Source of the DNA: Gleditsia sinensis | Lineage: Eukaryota; Streptophyta; Magnoliopsida; Fabales; Fabaceae | DNA length: 64,000 bases | Direction of reading: 5' to 3' | NCBI GenBank assembly: GCA_037074535.1 | Contig: CM073464.1 | Location: forward strand, 53,586,870-53,650,869 | Shown here: in pieces, positions 1 to 10,859 of the stretch | Numbering within the stretch: the first letter of the stretch is position 1 | Layout: each line of letters starts with the position of its first letter | Translations under genes and position numbers: made by a program | Notes under the pieces: generated by a model | What the model saw: only the letters and a program-made list of their open reading frames with translations | Databases searched by the model: none | What the model was told of the DNA's origin: nothing

Positions 1-809
1 CTTGTTATTGAAAGCATATTTTTGGCTATCATTGTGAAAAGAAAAGAAATGAGCACGGTCACATGGCAATCCGTGTGGTGCACTAGTAGGGGACGCCCTA
101 CCAACGGTTATGATCATGTTAATAAGAAAAGAAAGATAAAGTGTGCCATGTCGGACGGAGCGAGATAAGCCCGTACCGAAAAGTAGAGAATACTCACCCT
201 AACCGGGGTAGCTTGAAGTAAGAATAAGTGGATAGCCATCATATGAAATTCGAAAAATAGTTATTCATGCCATACATGTCATAACTGTATAATTTTCATG
301 TGCATGATAAAGTGCATTCATGTGACCTAAAGATATTTTCTGTAGTTTATACAGTTGAACATGACGTGATGAACTATATTGATGGTAAATTATGATTTAT
401 TGTTGAACTTACTGGGATTTAATTCTCACTATATTTCCATATCATGTTCAGAAGAATAAATATGCAGATATTCTCTATGACACTTATTATCTCTGTACGT
501 TGGATCGAGGTGCCCTACCTTGGGCAACTTCCAGTTATTTCTGATGTAACTGTCGTAGATGTAACTGAGATTCCGGTGGACGTGCCACCCGAACCAGTGT
601 CCCCGGAAGTAGTCGATATAGATGATTAGAACTAATATGTATCTTTGTACAAATGTTTGTAAAATAATGGTGTGTAGTTTGTAAAATAATAGTGTGTATG
701 GAAACTCAGTATTGTATAAATTAAATAAATGTTATATTGAGTTAAGTTGTAACGAGGTAATAACTTCATGGTATTTAAAAAAAAAATTTACATAAATGGA
801 GTTGTTACA
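1..809 (+). repeat. Tekay-type gypsy LTR, 3' part (cut by window edge)
   Basis: The sequence matches the 3' third of the complete LTR at 41788-45679, beginning at its counterpart near 44820. It contains the shared block ending in ATGTTCAGAAGAATAAATAT and finishes with GGAGTTGTTACA, the family's LTR terminus. The small ORF at 444-629 is a passenger reading of this LTR and is also seen in the copies near 45290 and 58100, so it is not treated as a gene. No primer binding site follows the end at 809. An Athila/Tat-type reading frame begins at once, so this is a solo or 3' LTR inserted in that element. The 5' part lies outside the window. Confidence 0.85.
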
Positions 810-812
810 CAT

Positions 813-1627
813 AAAGCACGGGTTAGAGGCAAGATTATGAAATTCACTCTGCATGCCATCAATGAGTTTTACTCACTTCTTGACATTGAGGATGATGAAT
901 AATACTCGATGCTCCTTTAGTTATACATTGATTTTGAAGAAATTATTTGCACTATTTGCTATAGGGGGTTTCTTGGAAATTAGATAATAATGGCCAACCA
1001 GTGTACTTTGCCAGGGCCGACATGAACAAAGTGGCTAAAGCCTAACACTATTTCATGTCAGCAAGATTCATGCCCAACTTAAATATAAGTCAAGTCAAGA
1101 GGAACATGGCCATTCTACTTTATGCTATACTGAAGGGCTTTTCTATTAATGTAGGAAAAATTATCCATAAACAGATTGTAGGATGCATTAATTCTCGAGG
1201 AGGCTCCCTCTTTGCTTCTAATCTAATCACTAGTATATGTAAGAATGCAAGAGTAAGCTGGGATTCCACTGAGCCTCTCATCCAACCAATGAGACCTATA
1301 TCCTATACAGACATAAAAAAATATAAAGGACATGAGGAAGGAGAAGAGGAGGAGTTAGGGGTTCAGCCACTGACTGTAGGGGAACTTGGTCGCAATTCAA
1401 CCCTACCACCATCCCAGCACAATATTGAAGACTTATGGGAGTGAACTAAGTGCTTGAGCCACCAGATGAATGATCTAGCACTCTACCAGTACTTCATAGC
1501 ACAACATAACAATGCTTGTTTTAGTCAGCTGGCTCATGCCCTGAACCTTTCAATAGCATTCTCGACGCTTCTTGAATCAGCCTTTAGGCCTGTACCTAAG
1601 CAGGATGAGATTGATGGTGATAACTAA
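813..1627 (+). pseudogene. Athila/Tat-type 3' ORF (plant transposon protein domain), broken
   Basis: Conceptual translation gives the pattern of the 'putative plant transposon protein' domain found downstream of pol in Athila/Tat gypsy elements. The first part, at 813-902, reads RGKIMKFTLHAINEFY then LLDIEDDE before a stop. After a frame change, 1055-1627 is open except for one TGA at 1442-1444. It contains MAILLYAILKGFSINVGKII, then a Gly-Gly-Ser and LITSIC block, an acidic Glu-rich stretch, and a Gln/His-rich tail ending in DEIDGDN. The role of this protein is not established. The start is missing because the Tekay LTR ending at 809 interrupts the frame. The domain assignment rests on pattern recognition of known plant elements. 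Confidence 0.7.
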
Positions 1628-3030
1628 TTAGGGAAGTTCCACTAAACCCCTCCTCATTTTATTACTTTTCTTTCCTATCTTTTTCTTTTATATTTTACAT
1701 TGGGGACAATGTAAGTTCTTAAGTGTGGTGGAGTCATTTTATAATTCAGCTGGACGACTGTATAATAAATCAGATACTTATGCACTATTTACTCTACTTC
1801 TATGATCTATGCACTTTTAATTCCAGTTATTGAATGGGGTGAGCATGTGAACTTATTTCAATCTTTGAGTTTGTGTTAGTCAAACCAATAGCCAATGATA
1901 TAAATGTTTAAATTGCTAATAGCTCTTGAGAAATGTAGGAAAATCATAATTATGTGTAATTTTAATTTCTTTGCAATTTATTATTATTATCCATTTTTTT
2001 AAAATTCTAAAACTATTTTGCACAAAAACTTTGGGTATTTAATTTATATTTTACTTAGATAAATTTTATATAACTCAAAATATTTTATGATCTCATCAAT
2101 TTTCAAGAACTTATTTAAATGCTACTTGAGGCAAAATCTTGATACAATTAATTAGGAGATGATTTAGGCATTATTTGATTAGGTTGAGCCTTTCAAGCCA
2201 AACCCAAGTAATAAAATATCCTTAGCACCTATATGTTGAGCTTAATTAATATATTTCTTTTTTTTCATACCCACTGCAGACCCAAGACCAAATTTTATTT
2301 TTAATACCTTTATTTATTTTTCTTGATTGACTCACTCTATGATGAATTTTGAAATGATTTTTTTAGAGATACATTAATATAAAAGGGAGGAAGGGTAGAG
2401 TAAGGACAAAAGAAAGAAAGAAAAATATCAAAAGGAAAGAAAAAGTCTAAAAATACTTATGAAAGTCTGAGCAGTGAAAGAAAAAAGAAATAGAGAATCA
2501 AGGAAAAGAAAAAAAAATGAATTCAGTAAAGTAAGGGAATAAGTGTGGGGGAAAAATTTCACAAACTTGAGAAAGCTCAAGATAAGTATACTTAATTATG
2601 TGGTTTCTGGGTGATCAAGTATAAATTTATATCTTTTGTCTCACCTTATAACCAAGCACATTACAAGCTGATTAAAGCCCTTTTGATCTTAAAAAGTAGT
2701 TTTAGCCTACATTAGTAGAGAGTAGCATGAAAAATAAACATATGGAAATCATAAAAAGAGATCCATACCCAAATTCTTGAGATATATAAACTCATTTGGG
2801 TGAAATATGGTTGAACTGCTAAAAGACACATATATACTCAGGGCTTTAGAAAATAAATCATGAATTGCATTTGAGTTAAATATTGCACATAATTATTAAA
2901 TTTTCTAAAATTTCTTTAAGAGCATACAATTATCACTATGAGGCAACATATTGGTAAGTCTTTCACTCATCTCATGTATTGAATATTGTTCACATGAATT
3001 AATTTGCTTGAGGACAAGCAAAAGAATAAG
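1628..3030 (+). repeat. AT-rich 3' untranslated region of the Athila/Tat-type element
   Basis: No reading frame is recognisable. Athila/Tat 3' ends typically carry phrases like 'ggacaatgt...aagtgtgg', and three variants occur here: GGGGACAATGTAAGTTC followed by AAGTGTGGTGG near 1703-1732, AAGTGTGGGGGAAAAA near 2541, and GAGGACAAGCAAAAG followed by AAGTGTAGAG near 3011-3038. The last lies where the element's polypurine tract and LTR start would be expected. The region is a decayed 3' noncoding tail leading into the family B LTR. Confidence 0.6.
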
Positions 3031-4470
3031 TGTAGAGATATTTTACATGTTATAAATTAAGCATGTCTTTAGCATGTTCTAAGTTTCTCTTTATTTAAAT
3101 TGAGCAGGAAATAAATAGGATTTAATTGAGTTTTTTGTTTTATATTTTAAGAATAATAAAGAAGAAAAGAAGAGGAAAATAGAGAGAAAGTATGGAAAAA
3201 TGCTAATTTTTGACCCTCTGTCACTAATTGAGGCATATCTCTCACATTTGAACTCAGATTGAGGTAATTCTAGCAGCTATGAAAAGAAGAGACATAAAGT
3301 TACAACTTTTTTTTTGGAATGTTGGAAAAATCTAGAAGTTTTTTGGGTGCCACATCACTACGAATCTATAGCACCACAGCACTAAATTACCCAGAACCTT
3401 AGCATCACTGCGCCCGACCTCGAAGAAGATCAACCGCCGCGGCATTATCCCAAGTGCCACGGCGCCCCAATAGTTGAATTCCATAGCACCACAGTGCCCG
3501 TGTAGTAAGCCACGGTGCTCACCGTTGCACTAGAATACTTATTTCACGATTTTTAGGTCTTTCTGGCTCTAATTGAAGCCTGACAGGCCAGATTTTGACC
3601 TAAAAACAATTCTAGTTCAAGGAGGAGAAGCCAATCTATAAAAAGGGAAGAAAGGAAGAATCAAAGATCATTCAAGTTCTTAATTACCTTCTTTAATTCT
3701 TTTTTAAATTTTCTTATGGCCCTATGCGGTTGATTTATTTTTAGTTGGTCGAGGAAGATTGAAACCTCAAGGGATCGTTATGCATTGTGAGATTTGGAAT
3801 AGATTTCATTAGTTCAATCTTAACTGGGTATTGATTATTCATCTACTCTTCTCTTTTCTTAATGATTATTCATATGATTGCTAGGAAGGCTTATTAGTAT
3901 ATTGTTTGTTTTAATTTATTGTTGAATTAGGTTTTGAACAAAGTTTTTATTATTGTATTCATAAAGCGAATAGGATTAAGCATTATAAATCATTAACCCT
4001 ATGATGAATGATCAACTAAATTATATATAATCAATGTGTTTATATTTATTTAACTCTATCAATTTCTCTTGTTCTTCATGCAATTAATAGGTTAGACTTT
4101 ACTGAAGTGCTAAAGGATATCTTATTAATTAGGGTTTAATTGGTGCAATTGTTATCAATTTACTATGCTGAAGGAGGAACAAGGATAGAATCTCAATGGT
4201 AGATATTCGATTTAAGATTGATGATATTGTCAATGATCAATGTAATCCCTTAACGATGGATATTGACTGAAACCAACACCTCGCTCATTAATTACTCTCT
4301 TAATTACTTTCATTATTTTTTGGTTTGTTATTTACAATTATCAAGTGCCCCTTCTCTCAATCACATAAGGTAATTACAGTCTCTATGGGATCGACCCTTA
4401 CTCCCACTATTACAGGTTAATTTTGAGGTAAGGTATCAATTTGAGTGTATCAGCGATAGTACGCACCATG
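3031..4470 (+). repeat. Family B LTR-like repeat, copy 1 (probable 3' LTR of the Athila/Tat-type element)
   Basis: Four diverged copies occur in the window: here, 14787-16045, 24819-26346, and the minus strand at 51595-53010. Shared landmarks in order are a TAATTGAGG..ATATCTC..CAT block, a GC-rich box rich in GCACCACAG and CACGGCGCC words (3350-3530), TTGAAACCTCAAGG, GGAGGAACAAGGATAGAAT, and a 3' block CCTTACTCCCACTAT followed by TAAGGTAT. The position after Athila-like 3' phrases argues for a 3' LTR. Exact ends are uncertain; TG at 3031 or 3048 and an end near 4452-4470 are the best candidates. Confidence 0.6.
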
Positions 4471-4820
4471 ACCTAAGGTATTTATTGTAGCTCATATAGA
4501 TGAACATGACATGATGAACATACTAGAATTTAATTCTTACTATATTTTCATATTATGTTCAAAAGAATAAATATGCATATATTCTCTATGACTAGCTTTT
4601 AGTGTACGTTGGGTCAAGTTAGTTAAGATCCCGGTGAAGGTGGAATCACCTGTAACCGTATCCCTGGAATTGGTCAATATTGATGAATAAGAAGTAGAGA
4701 TATATGTGTTTGATTTTTGTACAGACGTTTTTAATTAATGATGTGTATGTGAACTCAGAATTGTATAAGTGTTAATGGTATAACATAAACCTTAATTATG
4801 CTTTGTTAATTTAATTGAAT
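4471..4820 (+). repeat. Tekay-type LTR fragment
   Basis: The text from ACCTAAGGTATTTATTGTAG onward parallels the Tekay LTR at 46155-46520, including ATATGCA.ATATTCTCTATGAC, TTTTAGTGTACGTTGG and GATGTGTATGTGAAC. A short block around the start of the GAATTTAATTCTTAC motif is missing. The match fades after about 4820, before the expected TA-rich stretch and LTR terminus. It is a truncated relic adjoining family B copy 1. Confidence 0.7.
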
Positions 4821-5948
4821 GAGTAAATAACATAAATTATAGCATGGAGAAAAATTATATATTTTTCTCTAAATTTATAAGCTATATAATGTGGTTATGT
4901 AATATAAATTTATTATTATTTTTGGTATGTTGAGATTATGACTTGGATGATGTGTGAGATTTGGATAGTATGTCACTAAAATGTATAAATGTATGAGAAG
5001 TGAATTGAAATGGGTAGGTAGCAAACATGATATGAATGGTGAAAGTAAGATATGTTAGGATTGCTTAAGAATTGGCTATTTATGGGAAACTGTCATAAGA
5101 GAGAGATTTGAACATATTAGGTTTACTTGAGGATAGGTGAGACAAAATTAGGAAATTTTCGATTTCAATTTGTTGGAAGTGATTAATGTAGGAAATCTTG
5201 GAGGAAGTTGGATATTAAACTAGTCATAATTTAAAATAGTGAGTTTGGACATTGAACTATATAAAAATTTCTAGGTGAAAGGAACAAACAGATAATGGCC
5301 TTATAGTGCTTTGAGGAATGTAATAAAGTGAATTAGTGGTATTGAAGTTCTTGAGGAATAAAATATAGGAAGTAGGATTCAAATTATTTTTTGAACTCTT
5401 AATTTGGAAATATGGTGAATATTTTGATAACCATGTCCAAAAGTAATGCAAAGTGATCAAGATATTTGTGTTAAGGGTTTATACCATATTAAATTGAGTC
5501 TAGTATCTAGGATGTGAATTATGTTGAGATTGGAAATTATTGTGTGAATAATTGTTGAGAAAAGTCTTCTTGGAACAAACGGGCTAGTTAAATGGAATTG
5601 ATATGAACTAGAATGATATGCTTTTAGAAATGAAAGAAAGAAAGGCTTGAGATTCATGGGAGGAAGTTGACACGTGAGAATCAAAGATGACTTGATAAAA
5701 ATTTGAAACAAGAAAAGTTGGTTAACCAATATGGATGTGTATATGTTCTTTATGTGTACAGTTCTTAAATATATTGACTTATGGATATAAATATGCAAAT
5801 TTGAGGATAATTCAGATATTAGTGAAGATGATATACAAAAGAGATATCCCCAATAGTTTGAGTAGTAAGGTTAATAACTATAATTTATGCCTTGACTTTA
5901 TTCCCTACTTGTGATAAAATAGACTGAAATTCAGGGACCGAATTTCTT
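4821..5948 (+). other. Unrecognised AT-rich stretch upstream of a polypurine tract
   Basis: I see no protein domain on either strand. The open frames on the minus strand at 5257-5798 are low-complexity readings of AT-rich DNA. The stretch ends in GGGACCGAATTTCTTAAGGGGGGAAA, directly before an LTR start. It is therefore most simply the decayed 3' internal region of the gypsy element whose LTR begins at 5962. Confidence 0.35.
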
Positions 5949-5961
5949 AAGGGGGGAAAAA
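5949..5961 (+). other. Polypurine tract of family C gypsy element
   Basis: AAGGGGGGAAAAA lies immediately before the LTR start TGTAACATCC. This is the expected position and composition of the plus-strand priming site of a Ty3/gypsy element. Its presence marks the following LTR as a 3' LTR rather than an unrelated solo LTR. Confidence 0.7.
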
Positions 5962-8124
5962 TGTAACATCCTTAAGATTTAGTAATTTTCACTTATGTAT
6001 GGATTATTAAAAGAAATAAAGGAGTAGGGATGTAATTGAAAGGTTTTAGGGATGAAAATAAAAATTTATTAATGTTTTTGGGGTCAAATTGTAATTTCTT
6101 AAAAGTTTAGGGGTCAAAATGTAAATAATAAATTTTGCAAGGACCTTCCTAAAAAATTGAATATTTGCATAATGGTCCCTCCATCAATATTAAAAAAGAA
6201 AAGAAAAATTTTCATAAACGAGGCGAATGAATAGTATGAATAGTATTTTCTCTCTCCTCATTTTTTTCTCTCTAGATCTTGAGTACTTTCAAGTGTCCGA
6301 TCTCAAAACTAAAGGTACCACTGGATTTAGGATGAAGAGTACTATGATATTGCCCAATTAATTTTTCAAATCAGCTATAGAATTGTTGTAGATCGGAAGT
6401 ATAAAATCTTAGAAAAATGTAAGTTCTAAAACTTCTATTTAGAGACCATAAATTAAAAATCTGACACTGTAGATGGATTCAGAAAATTGATAAACCTTAG
6501 GATATGAAACTTTTCAACCATATGACAACTTTTTATGCGTCGTGAATAGTAAATCCGCGCTGTATGAATAGTGATTCTGATGGTGAATAGTATTTTTTAC
6601 TGTGAATAGTCTCCATCAGTTGACCAGTGTTGACTAAGCTCCCAGAGGCGAAATTTTGTGATTCTAGAGTCACTTCCTAGGTTTTTAAACAATCCAGACT
6701 TGATTTTGAGGTCGATTTGGTCAAATTTGGATTGAGAAAGTGCATTTTAGGGTTGTTTAACCTGGAGCCTTACCCTAAGAGTAGATAATTCTTTATATGA
6801 GTTACCTTATGCTCTTCTTGAACTTTAAATGCATAGTTGGTTCTGTTTACAAGTTATTTATACTGTTATATGTCTTTAAAATGGATTAAATTACCTGATT
6901 TATTTGCTAACTAGCATATTGTTTAAGAAGAGTTATTATGTTTTGTATATTGATTTTAAAGCCATTAAACATGTGATTTTGCATACATTTCTTAACAATA
7001 TATAAAATGAATATTTTATACACGTGGCATTGATCTGCAAAGCTATAAGATTTCCTTGGAAAAAGGGCATGTATATTTGATGAATCTTGACTGGGACATT
7101 TATGATAGATGAGCTATATTGATACTAAAATTTTGTAATATATTGAAAGCTCTATTTTGAATAATATGGCATATGTGTAAATGATAATTTCTATCGAGAA
7201 ATCCTATTGAAAACATTATTTACTAATAGCAGGTGATGTTAGCCATAGTGCACCTTAATACCTCAGTAAGTAGGGGTAGTGCTAGTCTAGTGTGACGGCC
7301 AACAACGAGATATGATATTTGAAGGAGAGCGGGATGCCTCCTATTTGGGCGAGATGCTGACTATATGACATGTGACTTGCCCTCCCTTGCTGTGTGCTTA
7401 GAGTTTCTTTGCATGTCCTCTTGAACGGTGGTAGGGCAAATCTTAGTCGGGATGCTGAGTTTAGGCAAATCCTACACCACCAAAGTACAAAAGGACTTAA
7501 ACTTTGATATAGTGGTTCTGATATAGGATCCTCCTAATATTTTCATTTGAAATATTTTGATGCATAACAACATTTTCTTAATGATCATACAATATAGTAT
7601 ATGGTTTTGGGTATATGAATATCCTTTGTTTTAAGGATACTTGAAATGTGGGTCCTATATGGATGTACTTTCGAACTGTATTTTCTATGTGACAAATTTT
7701 AAAATATAAGTACATACATATGTTGACCTAAGTGGTCATAGGAGGTATTATCTATTCACTGAGTTGTCAAACTCACTACATGATATTTTCATATTGTTCA
7801 GATAAGAATACAGAGTTTCATCATTTCCCTTCAGATAGGTGATCAGTTAGGCTGCATATTCTCTAGTGAGCCTATTTTGTTTTTAGGGCTCATAGATTTT
7901 GATTTATAATGTACTTGTACTCTAGAGTATGCTCTGAACGCCACAGGTAGGATCCTTGTTTCTGTTGTTACTCTGATATTTATAAGTGTGGTTGTATATT
8001 GTGTTTAGATGAGAGAACCTATCTGTATCTATTTCTATAATGAACGCTTGTACTATACCTATTATAGTCAAGATCTGTCTATAAAGTATATGTTTCACGT
8101 GCCCTTAAAAGTAGGGGCATGACA
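5962..8124 (+). repeat. Family C gypsy LTR (3' LTR, about 2.16 kb)
   Basis: It begins TGTAACATCCTTAAG after a polypurine tract and ends GTAGGGGCATGACA, a TG...CA structure with a terminus common in plant gypsy LTRs. Repeated GTGAATAG phrases lie at 6540-6610. The R/U5-like landmark AACTCACTACATGATATTTT followed by CATATTGTTCAGA lies at 7770-7802. No primer binding site follows at 8125, consistent with a 3' LTR. It is a different family from the Tekay LTRs, although the first ten bases agree. Confidence 0.7.
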
Positions 8125-9099
8125 GTTATAGCCTGACTATTATGCTATGATGAATGATGCTCTAAAGTAATGTTATGTATTCATTCTCATGAATTAAGGG
8201 GCGCCCAAGGTGTACCAAGTAAGCCCCATTTTCCCCACGTAGTGGCCAATAATAGGATATACATAACCCTTTTGTAGGTATGGAACTACATTGGGTAAGT
8301 AGACTAAAATGTTATGAGTCACTAGTGTGACCAAGATTATGTATGTATGTATGGTTAGTGCTTATGTTTCAGTGGAATAAATAGATATGTTTTAAGGAAT
8401 GGAATGTATACTATTTTTTTGAAAATTTTGCTAGCTATTAAGATTGTTATCTCATTTTTTTATGTCCACATAATCATATTCTAGGAACTCTAGCAAGAAG
8501 TGAGCAATAGGGTTCCGAAGGTTAACTCATCTGGATATGATACGGATTGTATATTATTGTTTTTGCTTGTGTATTATATGCGGGATGGCTTAGTTGGGTG
8601 CCAAGTCCCTTATAGATAGCACTTAATTTGATATAAAATAAGTTATGGACTATACACTTTTCTTTATGGTGTGAGATCCTTTTTGTTATAAGTAATGTAT
8701 ATCATGCCTAGTTAGTTGGTCACCCTATAAGAAAATGAAATTTAAAAATGTTTGAAATAGCCTGAAGCACTTGTATGCTCATCTAAGAAAGATAAGTAAC
8801 AATATAAATGAATAGGTGAACTTATGGGCTAGGTAAACATTGCTAGAAATTTACAGATAAAAAGGAACATTCCATAATATGAATGCATGAAATAGGGTAC
8901 TAGTTAGTAGGTGTTGTAGAGTCATGATCACCTAAGTTTACAATAATTGTAATAAAACCATATAAAAATAAGTAATATAGGGAATTTCATCAATAAAGAG
9001 GATTGAACATTAGAAAAAAAAAAGATTAGCTATAAAACTTACATGTTGCTACATATTACTATTGATAAGCAAAAGATGATTTAGTCCTTAAATATATCT
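8125..9099 (+). other. Unclassified repeat-like sequence without genes
   Basis: No coding frame is recognisable. Phrases such as GGGGCGCCCAAGGTG (8200) and GGGTGCCAAGTCCCTTATAG (8597) have the flavour of gypsy LTR sequence, but no termini, priming site or second copy is visible in the window. I cannot assign it further. Confidence 0.25.
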
Positions 9100-9430
9100 T
9101 TCTAATTGGCAACATAAACTAGTCCATCGCTCGCCATTCACATTTAGTGACAAAAATTTATGGCTAATCAATAACCAATAGTTTTTTTTGAAAAAAAAAT
9201 TGATAACTAGGAACAGCTTCTATCAATAAATTAGTAAATTTTAAAATTTGTCACTAAATGTATATGTTAATCTTTCAACCTGATCAAAACCTTAAAGTCA
9301 ATCAGTAGTTGCTCCATAGACAATCCTTACCTAATCCAAAGCCAATAAGTAGCTAGCTAATTTGAAGTTATTTTTTAATTTAGTAGCTAATCCAATATTA
9401 ATCTCTACTTGTTTCAAATTTCATAGCTAA
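9100..9430. other. Possible DNA-transposon subterminal region (CACTA-like)
   Basis: Repeated short words of the type TTAGTGACAAAAATTT (9147), GTCACTAAATG (9250) and several TAGCTAAT motifs (9160, 9350, 9390, 9425) occur in both orientations. Such dense variants are seen in subterminal regions of CACTA-type elements. No CACTA terminus or target duplication is found, so this is a weak suggestion. Confidence 0.2.
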
Positions 9431-9438
9431 TTCATCAT

Positions 9439-9440
<2 letters not shown>

Positions 9441-9495
<55 letters not shown>

Positions 9496-9530
9496 ACATG
9501 TATACATATATATGTATATATACATATATA

Positions 9531-9600
<70 letters not shown>
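9441..9600. repeat. Compound (TA)n/(TG)n microsatellite
   Basis: A TA run of about 50 bp is followed by TACATATATATG-type variants, then a near-perfect TG run of about 55 bp (9533-9587) and a final TA run. The apparent small protein in this interval, rich in Tyr-Ile and Cys-Val, is a translation of the repeat and not a gene. Confidence 0.95.
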
Positions 9601-10084
9601 ATTGTTTATTTTTCATTTATACATTAAGAACTTGCATTAACATGAAATCATTCTCTTATACCAAAATTAGAAAGAATTTGTAATGGGAAAAACCTAAGAA
9701 AAATTATAAAATTAACAAAGATATTATACAATAAGTTCACAAATCACCAAATTTTTCAAAAGGAAAAAAAATAATTTAAAGGCATTTGAATAAGTTACTG
9801 CCTAGATTTGTGTCATATAAGTACTTGCATCATTATACCACTATGTATAGTAAATATAAATGTAAAATAGTTGACGACATAAAAGTAAAAAATTGATGTC
9901 AATAGAGGCTGTTGAGCTAGATCTTTGTAATGGAAATTAGGAATTTAGTTAAAGACTAACATCAATTTTGTGCTAAGAAAGCTCTCCATCACCAAGTTGA
10001 CAACCTGGCATATCACTTCTTAAAAATTTGGGAGGCACCATGCAAGGTCATAGTTGATGCATTTGAAGTGAAACCCAGGTAGAT
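9601..10084 (+). other. Gene-free AT-rich stretch
   Basis: Nothing recognisable was found on either strand between the microsatellite and the Tekay LTR terminus. Confidence 0.4.
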
Positions 10085-10159
10085 TGTAACAACATTTTTT
10101 TACTTATATATATATATAGTTATATATATTTGTAAATAAAATAAAATGGAGTTGTTACA
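10085..10159 (+). repeat. Tekay-type LTR, 3' terminal scrap
   Basis: The TA-rich stretch followed by TTTGTAAATAAAATAAAATGGAGTTGTTACA matches the last 60-75 bp of the other Tekay LTRs (for example 46560-46640). The remainder of the LTR is missing upstream. It is directly followed by a primer binding site, so this was a 5' LTR. Confidence 0.75.
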
Positions 10160-10162
10160 TAA

Positions 10163-10176
10163 TTGGTATCAAAGCA
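10163..10176 (+). other. Primer binding site, initiator tRNA-Met type
   Basis: TTGGTATCAAAGCA lies three bases after the LTR end. Plant Tekay elements prime minus-strand DNA synthesis from initiator tRNA-Met, whose complement reads TGGTATCAGAGC; this copy differs at one base. It is the only Tekay primer binding site left in the window. Confidence 0.85.
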
Positions 10177-10410
10177 GGTTGATCTTAGATGGCCAGTAGG
10201 TGGATGGTTATCTAAATCGATCTTATAGTGTCTTGAGTATGTTTGTGGTTATGTTATATAGAGGATCAGTGATTTCATATAGGTAAGAAATTACTAGTGT
10301 TTTCTATTTATATGCCGAGGTAGTGTTATGACTACTGTAAATATTTTGAACTAACTATTGAGCTTAATCAACTCAATAACAGCATAACTCTGTTTTTGCC
10401 ACAGTAGGAT

Positions 10411-10777
10411 ATGACACCACCAAGGATGAACCCTGTAAACAATGCGGAAGAAACCCTACACAACTTGGCTACAACAATTCGAGACCAAGTCACAGCCACC
10501 AATCAAATTCTGCAACATCTCCAGAACAGTAACAACCTGAATGGTGAAAATAATGCAAACAACCGGGTGGATGGAAATGATAATGGCCTATTGGAGTTCC
10601 TAAGAACCAGACCACCTTCGTTTCAAGGTGGCTATGACCTAACGATAGCCTAAAGGTAGATAAGGGAATTTGAGAAGATCTACGAGGTGATGGGGTGCAC
10701 TTATGAGCGGCAGGTCATCTTTTCTGCATATATGCTGAAGGATGAAGCTGAGTGTTGGTGGTGAGGAACTAAAGAGC
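10411..10777 (+). pseudogene. gag: Tekay gag, N-terminal fragment
   Basis: The ATG at 10411 lies 250 bp after the primer binding site. The reading runs MTPPRMNPVNNAEETLHNLA, then an Asn-rich linker, then RPPSFQGGYD, the start of the retrotransposon gag domain. Capsid protein of this kind forms the virus-like particle. A TAA at 10651-10653 breaks the frame. Homology continues through EVMGCT and AYMLKDEAE to about 10777, where a minus-strand LTR begins. The Asn-rich linker (NLNGENNANN) groups it with the copy at 53696-54975 and not with the copies at 37380 and 63012. Confidence 0.85.
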
Positions 10778-10794
10778 TGTTAACAACTCCATTT

Positions 10795-10859
<65 letters not shown>

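Noticed and set aside
444..629. 61-residue frame, also present near 58000-58185 on the minus strand
   Set aside because: It lies wholly inside the Tekay LTR and is conserved only because the LTR is; no start context or domain supports a protein.
5257..5798. Two minus-strand frames of 67 and 113 residues
   Set aside because: Composition is Ile/Phe/Leu/Ser-rich as expected for AT-rich noncoding DNA, and no motif is present.
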